Source: Massilia sp. PAMC28688
GTDB lineage: Bacteria > Pseudomonadota > Gammaproteobacteria > Burkholderiales > Burkholderiaceae_D
Length of the DNA stretch: 64,000 bases
Direction of reading: 5' to 3'
Assembly: GCF_019443445.1 (NCBI RefSeq)
Contig: NZ_CP080378.1
Coordinates: 5,332,001 to 5,396,000 of the forward strand
Under the pieces are notes generated by a model. That model was not told the origin of the DNA. It searched no databases and worked only from the letters and a program-made list of their open reading frames with translations. Within the stretch, counting starts at the first letter, position 1. The number at the start of each line of letters is the position of its first letter. Positions 47,783 through 57,316 of this stretch are shown piece by piece. The position numbers and the translations under genes were made by a program.

Positions 47783-48679
47783 TTATTTAGGCGTTTTTTG
47801 GCTGAACAGGCTGCGCGAGAGAATATTGAGCAGCAGCACGCTGAAGGTCACGAGCAGGGCCGCGGCCCAGGCCAGCGGAATCCAGTTCGCTTCCGAGCTC
47901 ATCGCGAATTTATTGATGACCACGGGCATATTGGCCATCATGCCGTTCATGTCGGTACTGAAATACTGGTTGTTCAGGGCAGTAAATAGCAGCGGCGCGG
48001 TTTCGCCGGAGATGCGGGCCACTGCCAGCAGCACGCCGGTGATGACGCCGGCCTTGACGGCGCGCAGGCGCACGAAGGTGGCCACTTTCCAGCGCGGCGC
48101 GCCCAGGGCAAAGGCGGCTTCGAGCAGGCTGTTGGGAACCAGGCGCAGCATGTTGTCGGTGGTGCGCACCACCACCGGAATGGCGATGAGCGAGAGCGCG
48201 AGACTGCCGGCATAGCCCGAAAAGTGCTGGACCTGGGCCACATAAATCGCATACACGAACAGGCCGATCACGATCGAGGGGGCCGAGAGCATGATGTCGG
48301 TGACAAAGCGGGTGACACTGGCAAACCAGCTGGTCTCGCCATACTCGGCCAGGTAAATGCCGGCCAGGATGCCGATCGGGGTGCTGACGGCGGTCGACAG
48401 GCCCACCATCAGCAGGCTGCCGACAATGGCGTTGCGCAAGCCGCCCGGGTCGTCGCCCGGCGGCGGGGTATCGAGAATGAACAGGCTCAGCGACAAGCCG
48501 CCCACGCCCTTGATGATCAGGGTAGCGAGGATCCACAGCAGGAAGATGAGGCCGAAGGACATGGCCAGGATCGACAGCGCAATGCCGATGCGGTGCACCA
48601 GCAGGCGCTTGCGATAAACGGGATTGACCGCAGGATTAACCGCGGATTTGACGGCGGGATTGAACGAGGCCTGGCTCAT
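47783..48679 (-). CDS. pstA: phosphate ABC transporter permease PstA
   Basis: Inner-membrane permease subunit, 298 aa, with six predicted helices. The binding-protein-dependent transport motif is [20 protein letters not shown], which docks PstB. The N-terminus has an unusual repetitive stretch ([16 protein letters not shown]). It overlaps pstC by 4 bp (ATGA), so the two permeases are made together. Confidence 0.97.
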   Translation of the reverse strand: MSQASFNPAVKSAVNPAVNPVYRKRLLVHRIGIALSILAMSFGLIFLLWILATLIIKGVGGLSLSLFILDTPPPGDDPGGLRNAIVGSLLMVGLSTAVSTPIGILAGIYLAEYGETSWFASVTRFVTDIMLSAPSIVIGLFVYAIYVAQVQHFSGYAGSLALSLIAIPVVVRTTDNMLRLVPNSLLEAAFALGAPRWKVATFVRLRAVKAGVITGVLLAVARISGETAPLLFTALNNQYFSTDMNGMMANMPVVINKFAMSSEANWIPLAWAAALLVTFSVLLLNILSRSLFSQKTPK

Positions 48680-49686
48680 TTGACGCCTTCCTTACGCGAC
48701 ATACCGGCCAGCATCAGCTTGGCGGCGGATAAAACGACGAATGTGATGGCGAACAGGATCAGGCCCAGCGCATACAGGGACGAGACATGCAGCACCGATT
48801 GTGCTTCGGCAAATTCATTGGCGAGCGTGGACGAAATCGAGTTGCCGGGTGCGAACAGCGACCACGACAGGCGCTGGGCGTTGCCGATCACGAAGGTCAC
48901 GGCCATGGTTTCTCCGAGCGCGCGGCCCAGTCCCAGCATGACGCCGCCTACCACGCCGGTCTTGGTATAAGGCAGCACAATTTTGCGCACCACTTCCCAG
49001 CGTGTGCAGCCGAGGCCGTAGGCAGATTCCTTGAGCACGGCCGGGACGATCTCGAACACGTCGCGCATCACCGAGGCGATAAACGGGATGATCATGATGG
49101 CCAGGATCAGGCCGGCGGTGAGGATGCCCAGGCCCATGGCGGGGCCGCTAAAGAGCTGGCCGATGATGGGCAATTGGCCCAGGGTACTTTTGAGGGCCGG
49201 CTGCACATATTCGCCAAACAGGGGCACGAACACGAACAGGCCCCACATGCCATAAATAATGGAGGGGATGCCGGCCAGCAGCTCGATGGCCGTGCCGAGC
49301 GGGCGGCGCAGCCAGGCGGGGCAAATTTCAGTGAGGAACAAGGCGATGCCAAAGCTGATCGGAAACGCAATCAGCAGTGCAATCAGCGAAGTAACGACGG
49401 TGCCGAAAATGGCAATCAGGGCGCCATACTGGTCGTTGACGGGATCCCATTCAGACGAGGTGATGAAGCCGGCGCCGAATTCGCGGAAAGCGGGCAGCGA
49501 GCCATGCACCAGATAAATGATAATGCCCGCCAGCACCAGCAGCACGGAGGTGGCGAACAGCAGGGTTGTCTTGTGAAAAATAAAATCCTGCAGCCGCTGC
49601 GTTCGCATGGTGGAAAGCAAAGCGGCCTGATCATTGTCAGGCACGGCAGGAGAATCGAGTTGTATCGCAGCGGTTTGTGCACTCAT
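48676..49686 (-). CDS. pstC: phosphate ABC transporter permease PstC
   Basis: Inner-membrane permease subunit, 336 aa, with six core helices and an N-terminal cytoplasmic extension of about 40 residues. The EAA loop is [20 protein letters not shown]. It pairs with PstA. It lies 97 bp after pstS, a gap that contains an intrinsic-terminator-like hairpin. Confidence 0.97.
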   Translation of the reverse strand: MSAQTAAIQLDSPAVPDNDQAALLSTMRTQRLQDFIFHKTTLLFATSVLLVLAGIIIYLVHGSLPAFREFGAGFITSSEWDPVNDQYGALIAIFGTVVTSLIALLIAFPISFGIALFLTEICPAWLRRPLGTAIELLAGIPSIIYGMWGLFVFVPLFGEYVQPALKSTLGQLPIIGQLFSGPAMGLGILTAGLILAIMIIPFIASVMRDVFEIVPAVLKESAYGLGCTRWEVVRKIVLPYTKTGVVGGVMLGLGRALGETMAVTFVIGNAQRLSWSLFAPGNSISSTLANEFAEAQSVLHVSSLYALGLILFAITFVVLSAAKLMLAGMSRKEGVK

Positions 49687-49740
49687 GCGCTAGAGACCTA
49701 AGATTGCCGGCGGACGGCGCCGCCGGCGAAACAGCAAAAA

Positions 49741-49773
49741 GCGCACTTCCCTGCTGCAGGCAAGAAAGTGCGC
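49741..49773 (-). terminator. attenuating terminator between pstS and pstC
   Basis: Arms GCGCACTT (49741-49748) and AAGTGCGC (49766-49773), with T5 following on the minus strand. It probably lets most transcripts end after pstS, giving more binding protein than permease. Confidence 0.75.
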
Positions 49774-49783
49774 CTGCCAGGAA

Positions 49784-50827
49784 TTACCAGATCGCCTTGC
49801 CCGAAGCGTCTTTCAGGTTGGCCTTCCAGGCATCAGCAACCAGCTTGGTCACGACGTCCGGCATCGGCACGTATTCCAGTTCGGTGGCAGCCGCGTCACC
49901 ATTCTTGGCGGCCCAGTCGAAGAACTTGAGCACTTCCTTGCCACGGGCAGCGTCGGCCTGCGCCTTGTGCATCAGGATGAAGGAAGCGCCGGTGATGGGC
50001 CAGCTTGCCTTGCCAGCCTGGTCGGTCAGGATGATGTTGAACCCTGGCGTCTTGGCCCAGTCGGCCGAGGCAGCAGCTGCCTTGAAGGCTTCATCGTCAG
50101 GCTGCACGAACACGCCATCGCGGTTCTTGATCTGGGTGTGAGCAATCTTGTTCTTCTTGGCAAACGCCCACTCGACGTAGCCAATGGTGCCCTTCATGCG
50201 CTGCACGTTGGCCGCGACGCCTTCGTTACCCTTGCCGCCCACGCCGGTGGCCCACTTGACGGACGTCTCGGCGCCGACTTTCGACTTGAACTCCGGGCTG
50301 ACCTTGGACAGGTAGTCGGTGAACAGGAAGGTGGTGCCCGAGCCGTCAGCGCGGTAGACGACGGTGATGTCGTCGGCCGGCAGCTTCAGGCCAGGATTGA
50401 GAGCGGCGATTTGCGGCGCATTCCACTTGGTGATCTTGCCCATGTAGATGTCGGCGATCACAGGACCGGTCAGCTTCATGGCGCCGGGGGCGATGCCATC
50501 GAGGTTGACAATGGTGACCACGCCGCCCATGACGGTCGGGAACTGCATCAGGCCGGCCGCTTCCAGCTCGGCGGCCGAGAGTGGCTTGTCGGAAGCGCCG
50601 AAGTCGACGGTCTTGGCCTTGATCTGCTTGATGCCGGCACCAGAGCCAACGGATTGATAGTTCACGGCATTGCCGGAAGCTTTCTTGTACATGTCAGCCC
50701 ACTTGGCGTACACAGGGGCCGGGAAAGTCGCGCCGGCGCCAGTCACATCGGCGGCGTGGGACACGGAGCTGGCCACGACGGCGGTGGCACCAACGATCAT
50801 CGAAGCTAACAACTGTTTCATTCGCAT
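49784..50827 (-). CDS. pstS: phosphate ABC transporter substrate-binding protein PstS
   Basis: Periplasmic phosphate receptor, 347 aa from ATG 50827 (AGGA six bases upstream). The signal peptide ends VSHA-ADVTGAGAT. Phosphate-binding features: TGAGATFPAPVYAKW, YQSVGSGAGIKQI, DFGASDKPL, VYRADGSGTTFLFTDYL. First gene of the pst-pho operon, with Pho-box repeats upstream. Confidence 0.98.
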   Translation of the reverse strand: MRMKQLLASMIVGATAVVASSVSHAADVTGAGATFPAPVYAKWADMYKKASGNAVNYQSVGSGAGIKQIKAKTVDFGASDKPLSAAELEAAGLMQFPTVMGGVVTIVNLDGIAPGAMKLTGPVIADIYMGKITKWNAPQIAALNPGLKLPADDITVVYRADGSGTTFLFTDYLSKVSPEFKSKVGAETSVKWATGVGGKGNEGVAANVQRMKGTIGYVEWAFAKKNKIAHTQIKNRDGVFVQPDDEAFKAAAASADWAKTPGFNIILTDQAGKASWPITGASFILMHKAQADAARGKEVLKFFDWAAKNGDAAATELEYVPMPDVVTKLVADAWKANLKDASGKAIW

Positions 50828-50906
50828 ATCAAGTCCTAAGTCCTGGTTGGGGGTGGTCACAAAAACCGAAAGCCTTTGTCGACGCTGCGCAGTCTAGCGC
50901 GCCAAT

Positions 50907-50933
50907 ATGACACGATTATGACATTCATGACAT
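50907..50933 (-). promoter_or_regulatory. Pho boxes upstream of pstS
   Basis: On the minus strand, ATGTCAT-AATC-GTGTCAT (50924-50907) is a 7-4-7 PhoB site, with another ATGTCAT just upstream (50933-50927). The site is 80 bp before the pstS start. Confidence 0.8.
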
Positions 50934-51003
50934 CCATGAAAACTGATGAATTCGTCCAGCATGGTACCCTTGTTCCACTGCGTTGATGACATGGTCTGCA
51001 GTA

Positions 51004-51021
51004 TTGTCACAGACCTGTCAC
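51004..51021 (+). promoter_or_regulatory. Pho box upstream of ppk1
   Basis: TTGTCAC-AGAC-CTGTCAC, a very good match to the PhoB site, 60 bp before the preferred ppk1 start. It puts polyphosphate synthesis under the regulator encoded by the divergent operon. Confidence 0.8.
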
Positions 51022-51080
51022 AGTTGGAAATTACACTGAAATGGGTTATTGGATCAGCAATCACACGACATAAAGAGCTA

Positions 51081-53141
51081 ATGAAAACAGACGCCAAAAC
51101 GTCCCCGCGGCCCTTGTTTCTGGACCGGGAATTGTCCCAACTGAAATTCAACCGGCGGGTCCTGGCCCAGGCCGAGGACAATGCGATACCGTTGTTGGAG
51201 CGACTGCGTTATTTATGTATCGTATCGAACAATCTCGACGAGTTCTTTGAAGTGCGCGTGGCCAGCCTGCTGGCCCAGGGCAGCCTGGCCGGTACCGCCG
51301 CCCTGGCCGCGTCGCTTGCGCGCATCAGCAGCGAATGCCATCTGCTTGTCAAGCAGCAATACGCAATCCTGAACAATGACGTGCTGCCCCAGCTGCAGGC
51401 GCGCGGCGTGCACCTGGTGCGCCATTCCGACCGCAATCCGGCCCAGCGCGCGTGGGTCAAGGAATACTTCGAGCGCGAGGTGCGGCCCCTGCTGACCCCG
51501 ATCGGGCTCGACCCGGCCCACCCCTTCCCCCAGGTGGTCAACAAGAGCCTGAACTTCATCGTGGCCCTGAGCGGCAAGGATGCCTTCGGGCGCGGCAGTG
51601 CCATTGCCATTGTCAAGGCGCCCCGCGTGCTGCCGCGCGTTATCCGCCTGCCGGACAAGCTGTCGAAGAACGGCGCTTCCTTCTGCCTGCTTTCCTCCGT
51701 CATCCATGCCCATATTGAAGACTTGTTCATGGGACGCGAGGTGACGGCTTACTCCCAGTTCCGCGTTACCCGCGACAGCGATCTGTGGGTGGACGAAGAC
51801 GAAGTCAAAAACCTGCGCCAGGCCCTCAAGGGCGAGCTGCAGGGACGCCAGTTCGGCACTTCGGTGCGGCTGGAAGTGGCGCGCAATTGTCCGCCGGAAC
51901 TATCGCAATTCCTGCTCAACCAGTTCAGCCTGGATGAAAGCCGCCTGTACGCCGTGGACGGCCCCGTCAACCTGGTGCGCCTGCAGGAACTGGTGGGCCA
52001 GATCGACGAACCGGACCTGCGCTTCCCTGCCTTTACCCCGGGCCTGCTGGACAAGGCGGCCCACGCCGATATTTTCGAGCAGCTGCGCCGTCACGATGTG
52101 CTGCTGCACCATCCTTTCCAGTCATTTCAACCGGTCGTCGATTTCATCCGCGCCGCGGCGGTGGACCCGCAGGTGGTTGCCATCAAGCAAACCATTTACC
52201 GTACCGGCACCCATTCCGAACTGATGGAAGGCTTGATGACGGCCGCGCGCTTGGGCAAGGAAGTCACGGTCGTGCTGGAACTGATGGCGCGCTTTGACGA
52301 AGAAGCCAACATCAACTGGGCCGACAAGCTGGAACAGGCCGGCGCCCAGGTGGTGTACGGCGTGGTGGGCCTGAAGACGCACGCCAAGGTGGCGCTCGTG
52401 ATCCGGCGCGAGGACAGCGGCCTGCAGTTCTATGCCCACCTCGGCACGGGCAATTACCACCTGACCACCACCCGCTTCTATACTGATTTTGGCATGCTCA
52501 CGGCGCGCCAGGAACTGGGGCGCGAAGTCAATGAAGTATTCATTCACCTGACCAGCCTGACCAGGCCGGCGCGCATGCAGCACCTGTGGCTGGCACCGTT
52601 TGCGCTCCAGGCAGAGATCATCAAGGCCATCCGCAATGAAGCGCGCATCGCCAAGGCCGGCAAAACAGGCCGCATCATCGTTAAAGTCAATGCGATGGTC
52701 GACGAATCGGTGATCCGCGCCCTGTACGCGGCATCCCAGGACGGGGTCAAGATCGATCTCATCGTGCGCGGCGCCTGTACCTTGCGCCCCGGTGTGAAAG
52801 GTTTGTCGGACAATATCAAGGTGAGGTCGATCATTGGCCGCTTCCTGGAACACAGCCGGATTTATTATTTCCGCAACGACTTGAAGCACGATGTCTATCT
52901 CGCCAGTGCCGACTGGATGAGCCGCAACCTGTTCCGGCGCATCGAAGTGGCTTTCCCGGTGCTCGACAAGGCACTCAAGAAACGGGTCATCAGCGAAGGA
53001 TTGAACCCCTACCTGAAAGACAACTCGAACGCCTGGGAACTCGATGCCGACGGCGAATACCACCGCCGCTCGCGGCGCGCCAGGACGGGTGGCTATTCGG
53101 CGCAGCAGTACCTGATGAACACGCTGGGCACGCCCGGCTGA
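51081..53141 (+). CDS. ppk1: polyphosphate kinase 1
   Basis: Polymerises the gamma phosphate of ATP into polyphosphate. It is 686 aa from ATG 51081 (MKTDAKTSPRPLF), the normal size; the longer frame (50946) would run across the Pho box and is rejected. The N-terminal domain starts FLDRELSQLKFNRRVLAQA. Conserved phospholipase-D-like parts include THAKVALVIRR (phosphorylated His), HLGTGNYH, and VDESVIRALYAASQDGV. Divergent from pstS; followed after 20 bp by sixA. Confidence 0.98.
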   Translation: MKTDAKTSPRPLFLDRELSQLKFNRRVLAQAEDNAIPLLERLRYLCIVSNNLDEFFEVRVASLLAQGSLAGTAALAASLARISSECHLLVKQQYAILNNDVLPQLQARGVHLVRHSDRNPAQRAWVKEYFEREVRPLLTPIGLDPAHPFPQVVNKSLNFIVALSGKDAFGRGSAIAIVKAPRVLPRVIRLPDKLSKNGASFCLLSSVIHAHIEDLFMGREVTAYSQFRVTRDSDLWVDEDEVKNLRQALKGELQGRQFGTSVRLEVARNCPPELSQFLLNQFSLDESRLYAVDGPVNLVRLQELVGQIDEPDLRFPAFTPGLLDKAAHADIFEQLRRHDVLLHHPFQSFQPVVDFIRAAAVDPQVVAIKQTIYRTGTHSELMEGLMTAARLGKEVTVVLELMARFDEEANINWADKLEQAGAQVVYGVVGLKTHAKVALVIRREDSGLQFYAHLGTGNYHLTTTRFYTDFGMLTARQELGREVNEVFIHLTSLTRPARMQHLWLAPFALQAEIIKAIRNEARIAKAGKTGRIIVKVNAMVDESVIRALYAASQDGVKIDLIVRGACTLRPGVKGLSDNIKVRSIIGRFLEHSRIYYFRNDLKHDVYLASADWMSRNLFRRIEVAFPVLDKALKKRVISEGLNPYLKDNSNAWELDADGEYHRRSRRARTGGYSAQQYLMNTLGTPG

Positions 53142-53161
53142 CGAGCAAGGAAGGAGCGAAC

Positions 53162-53632
53162 ATGGACCTCATCTTATGGCGCCACGCGGAAGCGGCCGAT
53201 GCCGACGCCGGCGAAACCGACATGGAGCGCGCGCTCACACCCAAGGGACACAAACAGGCGCGGCGCATGGCCGACTGGCTCACCGCGCAACTGCCCGAAG
53301 GCTGCAAGATCCTGGTCAGCCCGGCAAAACGCACGGTGCAAACGGCTGAAGCGCTGGGCCGGAAGTTCAAGATCGTGCCCGAAATCGGCCCCGGCGCCGA
53401 CGAGGAAGATGTGCTCGATGCGGCCAACTGGCCCAACAGCAAGGAGCCGGTGCTGGTGGTGGGCCACCAGCCCACGCTGGGCCAGGTGGCGGCAGTACTG
53501 CTGTCAAGCCAGCCGCTGGACTGGGAAGTCAAGAAGGGCAACGTGTGGTGGTTCGTGCAGCGCGATCCCGACGACGTCTACAGCCTGTACCTGAAAGCAG
53601 TCATGGGCCCGGACATGGTCATGAAATCCTGA
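53162..53632 (+). CDS. sixA: phosphohistidine phosphatase SixA
   Basis: The protein is 156 aa, histidine phosphatase superfamily. The catalytic RHG-type motif is LWRHAEAADADAGETDMERA, and the second His lies in VVGHQPTLGQVAAVLL. SixA enzymes dephosphorylate histidine phosphotransfer proteins such as ArcB or NPr. It follows ppk1 by 20 bp with an AAGGAG-type site, so is co-transcribed with it, as in many betaproteobacteria. Confidence 0.95.
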   Translation: MDLILWRHAEAADADAGETDMERALTPKGHKQARRMADWLTAQLPEGCKILVSPAKRTVQTAEALGRKFKIVPEIGPGADEEDVLDAANWPNSKEPVLVVGHQPTLGQVAAVLLSSQPLDWEVKKGNVWWFVQRDPDDVYSLYLKAVMGPDMVMKS

Positions 53633-53733
53633 GCCGGTTCCAGCCGCAAAACGCTCTTGCATTACGGCCCGGGAGTGCTACATTGAAACTGCTCCCAGGC
53701 TGGGGAGAAGTACTGGAAAGGCAGGGAAACATC

Positions 53734-53850
53734 ATGTTGAGCGCACTGGTATTTGCCGCACTGGGCGGCATGGCTGGCTTCGTCGCCTGGGAATGGATCC
53801 AGGAGGCACGGGGCGGACGCCATCGGCTACGCGATCGCTATCACGAATAG
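53734..53850 (+). CDS. small membrane protein, 38 aa
   Basis: ATG 53734 is preceded by AGGGA (53723-53727). The product is one membrane helix (LSALVFAALGGMAGFVAWEW) and a basic, polar tail. It is followed 25 bp later by a strong intrinsic terminator on the same strand, which supports a transcribed gene. It could be the tail of the ppk1-sixA operon. No family recognised. Confidence 0.5.
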   Translation: MLSALVFAALGGMAGFVAWEWIQEARGGRHRLRDRYHE

Positions 53851-53874
53851 CACTGGCCCATCGGGCCCACATCA

Positions 53875-53900
53875 AGCGGCGTTCAACGCCGCTTTTTTTT
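53875..53900 (+). terminator. intrinsic terminator
   Basis: Stem AGCGGCGTT / AACGCCGCT with a very short loop, followed by eight T. It ends the ppk1-sixA-small-ORF side and lies just before the convergent end of the glutamine-synthetase-like gene. Confidence 0.9.
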
Positions 53901-53906
53901 AGGACA

Positions 53907-55274
53907 CTAGACGTGCAGCAGCAAGTGCTCGCGCTCCCACGGGCTGATCACGGTCATGAATTCCAGGTGTTCCTGGTCCTTGATGGCTGCGTACACATCA
54001 ATAAAGCGCTCACCGAGCACTTCGCGCAGCTTGTCTTCGGCGCGCAGCATGGCCAGCGCTTGCGGCAGGCTCGATGGCAATTCAAAGTCGAGCGCCTGGG
54101 CGCTGCCGGAGGCAGGCGCCCCCGGTTCAAGCTGCTCCGTCATGCCCAGGTAGCCGCAGGCCAGGGTCAATGCAAAGGCCAGGTAGGGATTGGCATCAGC
54201 CCCGACCACGCGGTTTTCGATATGCCGTTCCTGGGGCGCCGCTTCCGGCACCCGGAAGCCGACCGTGCGGTTGTCGTGGCCCCACTGCATGTTAATCGGC
54301 GCGCTGGCATTGCGCACCAGGCGCCGGTACGAATTGACATAAGGCGCTGCCAGCGCCATGGCGGCAGGCATGTAGCGCTGCAGGCCGCCGATGAAATGAT
54401 AAAAATGGCGTGAGGGCGCTCCGTCAGGATTGCTGAACAGATTGCGCCCTTCCCTGTCGAGCACGCTCTGATGCAGGTGCATGGCCGAGCCCGGCTCAGC
54501 TTCCAGCGGCTTGGCCATGAAGGTCGCGTACATGCCATGGCGCGACGCCGCTTCGCGGATCATGCGCTTGAACAAGAACAGATTGTCGGCCATGGCCAGC
54601 GGTTCGCCGGTGAGGAAATCCATGCCGATCTGGCCGGCCCCGAACTCGTGGATCAGGGTGTCCACATCGAGTTCCATTGCGTCGCAATAGTCGTAAATAT
54701 CCTCGAACAGGGGATCGAATTCGTTGACAGCATCAATGCTGTACACCTGGCGGCTGGTTTCGCCGCGCCCGCTGCGGCCAATGGGCGACTTGAGCGGCTG
54801 GTCGGGATCGGCATTGCGGGCCGTCAGGTAAAACTCGATTTCCGGACGGATGGCAGGCGCCCAGCCGTGGCCGGCGTACAGCTTGAGCACCCGCCGCAGC
54901 ACCGAGCGCGGCGCAAAGTCGACCAGCGTGCCATCGGAAAAATGGCAATCGTGGATCACCTGCGCGGTCGGGTCCTGCGCCCACGGCACCATGGTGATGG
55001 TGGCCGGGTCGGCCTTGAGTATCATGTCGCGGTCGGTGGCGGAAATGGCGCGCAGGTAAGCCGCGTCATGCTCCGGGTAGTTGCCGGTGACGGTCATGCC
55101 CAGCACGGCCTCGGGAATGCGCATGCCGCGCTCGTCCGCGAATTTGGCCCTGGGCAGGATTTTGCCGCGGGCCACGCCCGTCAGGTCGGGCACCAGGCAT
55201 TCAATTTCCGTGACCTGGCGCCCGTTGAGCCACTGGTCCATCTCGGCGTAAGTAAAATTTTTTCTGCTGGACAT
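53907..55274 (-). CDS. glutamine synthetase family protein (gamma-glutamylpolyamine synthetase-like)
   Basis: The protein is 455 aa from ATG 55274, with GGAGG five bases upstream. Grasp domain with IRPEIEFYL (metal ligands), HEFGAGQIGMDF, MHLHQS, and the ATP/glutamate segment NSYRRLVRNASAPINMQWG with RTVGFRVP. Plan and length match the PuuA/GlnA-like group, which ligates glutamate to putrescine or other amines, better than GlnA itself. It lacks the adenylylation-type Tyr loop of GlnA. The window has no other puu genes, so the substrate is unsure. Confidence 0.88.
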   Translation of the reverse strand: MSSRKNFTYAEMDQWLNGRQVTEIECLVPDLTGVARGKILPRAKFADERGMRIPEAVLGMTVTGNYPEHDAAYLRAISATDRDMILKADPATITMVPWAQDPTAQVIHDCHFSDGTLVDFAPRSVLRRVLKLYAGHGWAPAIRPEIEFYLTARNADPDQPLKSPIGRSGRGETSRQVYSIDAVNEFDPLFEDIYDYCDAMELDVDTLIHEFGAGQIGMDFLTGEPLAMADNLFLFKRMIREAASRHGMYATFMAKPLEAEPGSAMHLHQSVLDREGRNLFSNPDGAPSRHFYHFIGGLQRYMPAAMALAAPYVNSYRRLVRNASAPINMQWGHDNRTVGFRVPEAAPQERHIENRVVGADANPYLAFALTLACGYLGMTEQLEPGAPASGSAQALDFELPSSLPQALAMLRAEDKLREVLGERFIDVYAAIKDQEHLEFMTVISPWEREHLLLHV

Positions 55275-55455
55275 CCGCGCCTCCACTGCGGAGTGGCAGC
55301 GCGGCGCACGCTGACACTCACCGTTGTCAATAACTATACGTTAGCAGATTTCCACGCAGTTTGAAAATCGCCCAGCCGCAGGCAGTGTGGCGCAGCGAAC
55401 CGACGCCGGGATCGGCCCGCCCTATGATTGCCTCATTCATTACCTGGAGAAGACC

Positions 55456-55662
55456 ATGTCCGACGACCTGAACAATCGTGGCCCTGCCGACCGTGCCCGC
55501 ATCAACCTGTCGGAACAGCACGAGATCAATTACTGGACGGTAGCCCTGGGCGTACCGGAAGACGAACTGCGGCGCCTGGTGGCCGAAGCCGGCAACAGTG
55601 CCGAGGCCGTCCGCGAGGCGCTCGCGAAGAAGAACCCGCCCAGCATCCTCATCGAACGCTAG
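55456..55662 (+). CDS. DUF3606 domain protein
   Basis: The protein is 68 aa, from ATG 55456 with GGAGA upstream. Matches the DUF3606 pattern: RINLSEQHEINYWTVALGV, then EDELRRLVAEAGNSAEAVRE. It is soluble and helical; function unknown. Single gene. Confidence 0.88.
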   Translation: MSDDLNNRGPADRARINLSEQHEINYWTVALGVPEDELRRLVAEAGNSAEAVREALAKKNPPSILIER

Positions 55663-55981
55663 CCATCGCCGCACTGCGGAAGCTTGACCCACCCGCCGTG
55701 CGAGGATTGCCAAGCCCCTGCCATGGCGCATGCGGCCAGGCGCCTGCACGCGCCGCCGGAACGCGGGTTTCCGGCTCCCGAACAAGGTTGGGCGGCCGGT
55801 TTCCCGTTATACTTGCACGTTTATACATTTGCTCAACGCCCGTGCGTGAACAGCTGACAAGCGGCGCGCGGTCCCTGAGCACACTATGACCTTGCGCTGC
55901 CGCTAATATAGCAGTGCGTGGCCACCGGCATGCCTGCGGCCGCCGCCGAAATTGCAGCGGGCGCAGGAACTGATCACCAAG

Positions 55982-57316
55982 ATGATAAGACAACGATTAC
56001 TCCACCCGGCGCGCATCGTGGCCATTGCGTTTCTTGTGGCAATAGCGATTGGCACGACCTTGCTCATGCTGCCGTTTGCCCGGACGGGAGCGGGATCGGC
56101 GCCCCTGCTCGTGGCCCTGTTTACCGCGGTGTCTGCCGTCTGTGTCACGGGACTTGCCGTGGTCGATACCGGCACCTACTGGTCCCCTGCCGGCCAGGGC
56201 TTGATCATGTTCATGTTCCAGATCGGAGGATTCGGCATGATGACCGGCGCCACCCTGCTGGGCCTGATGGTCAACCGCTCGCCAAGGCTGCGCCTGAAAC
56301 TCATCACCCAGACCGAAACCCATTCCCTGGGCCTGGGGGACGTGGCCAACGTGGCCAAGCTGGTCCTGGTCGTCACGGTGACGTGCGAACTGATCGTGGC
56401 CACCGTGCTGACCCTGCGCTTTCATCTGGCGTATGGCCTCGACTGGCAGCAGGCTGCGTGGAGCGGCCTGTTCCACGCGGTGTCGGCCTTTAACAATGCC
56501 GGCTTTTCCATCCACGCCGACAGTGTCATGCGCTACGCGCCCGATGCCCTGGTGCTTTTGCCCATCATGCTGGCCGTGATCATTGGCGGCATCGGCTTTC
56601 CCGTGATTGCCGACCTGCGCAACAAGACCTGGTCGCCGCGCAGCTGGTCCTTGCATACCAAGCTGACACTGGTCGTCACGGGCTTGCTGCTGCTGATCGG
56701 CTTTGTCGGTGTACTTTTGTTTGAGTGGAACAATAGCAACACCCTCGGTGCCATGTCGGTATCCGACAAGCTGCTGGCTGCCTCCTTTACCTCGGTGTCG
56801 GCGAGAACAGCGGGCTTCAATGCGATCGACTTTGCGCTCGCTACCCGCGAAACCTGGGCCATGCATTACTTTCTGATGTTCGTGGGCGCCGGCAGCGCCG
56901 GCACCGGTGGCGGCGTCAAGGTGGGCACGCTGGCCATCCTGTTCCTGCTGGTGGTGGCGGAATTGCGTGGCCAGCCCGACAGCGAAGCCTATGGCCGCCG
57001 GGTCGGCACCTCGGCCCAGCGCCAGGCCATTACCGTGGTGGCACTGGGCAGCGCATCGATTGTGATTGGCACCACCATCCTGCTCTCGCTCAGCGATGCG
57101 TCCACCGACCGCATCATCTTTGAAGTCATTTCCGCTTTCAGTACGGTCGGCCTGTCCACCGGCATCACCGCCGACCTCCCCCCGGCCGGGCAATATGTAC
57201 TGATCGTCCTGATGTACCTGGGCCGGATCGGCACGGTCACCCTGGCCACTTCACTCATACTCAGCGAGCGGCGCATGTCGTATCGCTATCCCGAGGAGCA
57301 TCCAATTGTTGGGTAG
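55982..57316 (+). CDS. TrkH/KtrB family potassium uptake permease
   Basis: The protein is 444 aa from ATG 55982; the frame opens at 55952. Eight to ten membrane helices in the four M-P-M repeats of the family. Selectivity-filter-like segments: SAVCVTGLAVVDT, HAVSAFNNAGFSI, SARTAGFNAID, SAFSTVGLSTGIT. This size fits the KtrB branch more than classic TrkH. Its stop overlaps the start of the TrkA-like regulator by 11 bp, so channel and gating ring are made together. Probably sodium-dependent potassium uptake (inference from family). Confidence 0.93.
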   Translation: MIRQRLLHPARIVAIAFLVAIAIGTTLLMLPFARTGAGSAPLLVALFTAVSAVCVTGLAVVDTGTYWSPAGQGLIMFMFQIGGFGMMTGATLLGLMVNRSPRLRLKLITQTETHSLGLGDVANVAKLVLVVTVTCELIVATVLTLRFHLAYGLDWQQAAWSGLFHAVSAFNNAGFSIHADSVMRYAPDALVLLPIMLAVIIGGIGFPVIADLRNKTWSPRSWSLHTKLTLVVTGLLLLIGFVGVLLFEWNNSNTLGAMSVSDKLLAASFTSVSARTAGFNAIDFALATRETWAMHYFLMFVGAGSAGTGGGVKVGTLAILFLLVVAELRGQPDSEAYGRRVGTSAQRQAITVVALGSASIVIGTTILLSLSDASTDRIIFEVISAFSTVGLSTGITADLPPAGQYVLIVLMYLGRIGTVTLATSLILSERRMSYRYPEEHPIVG

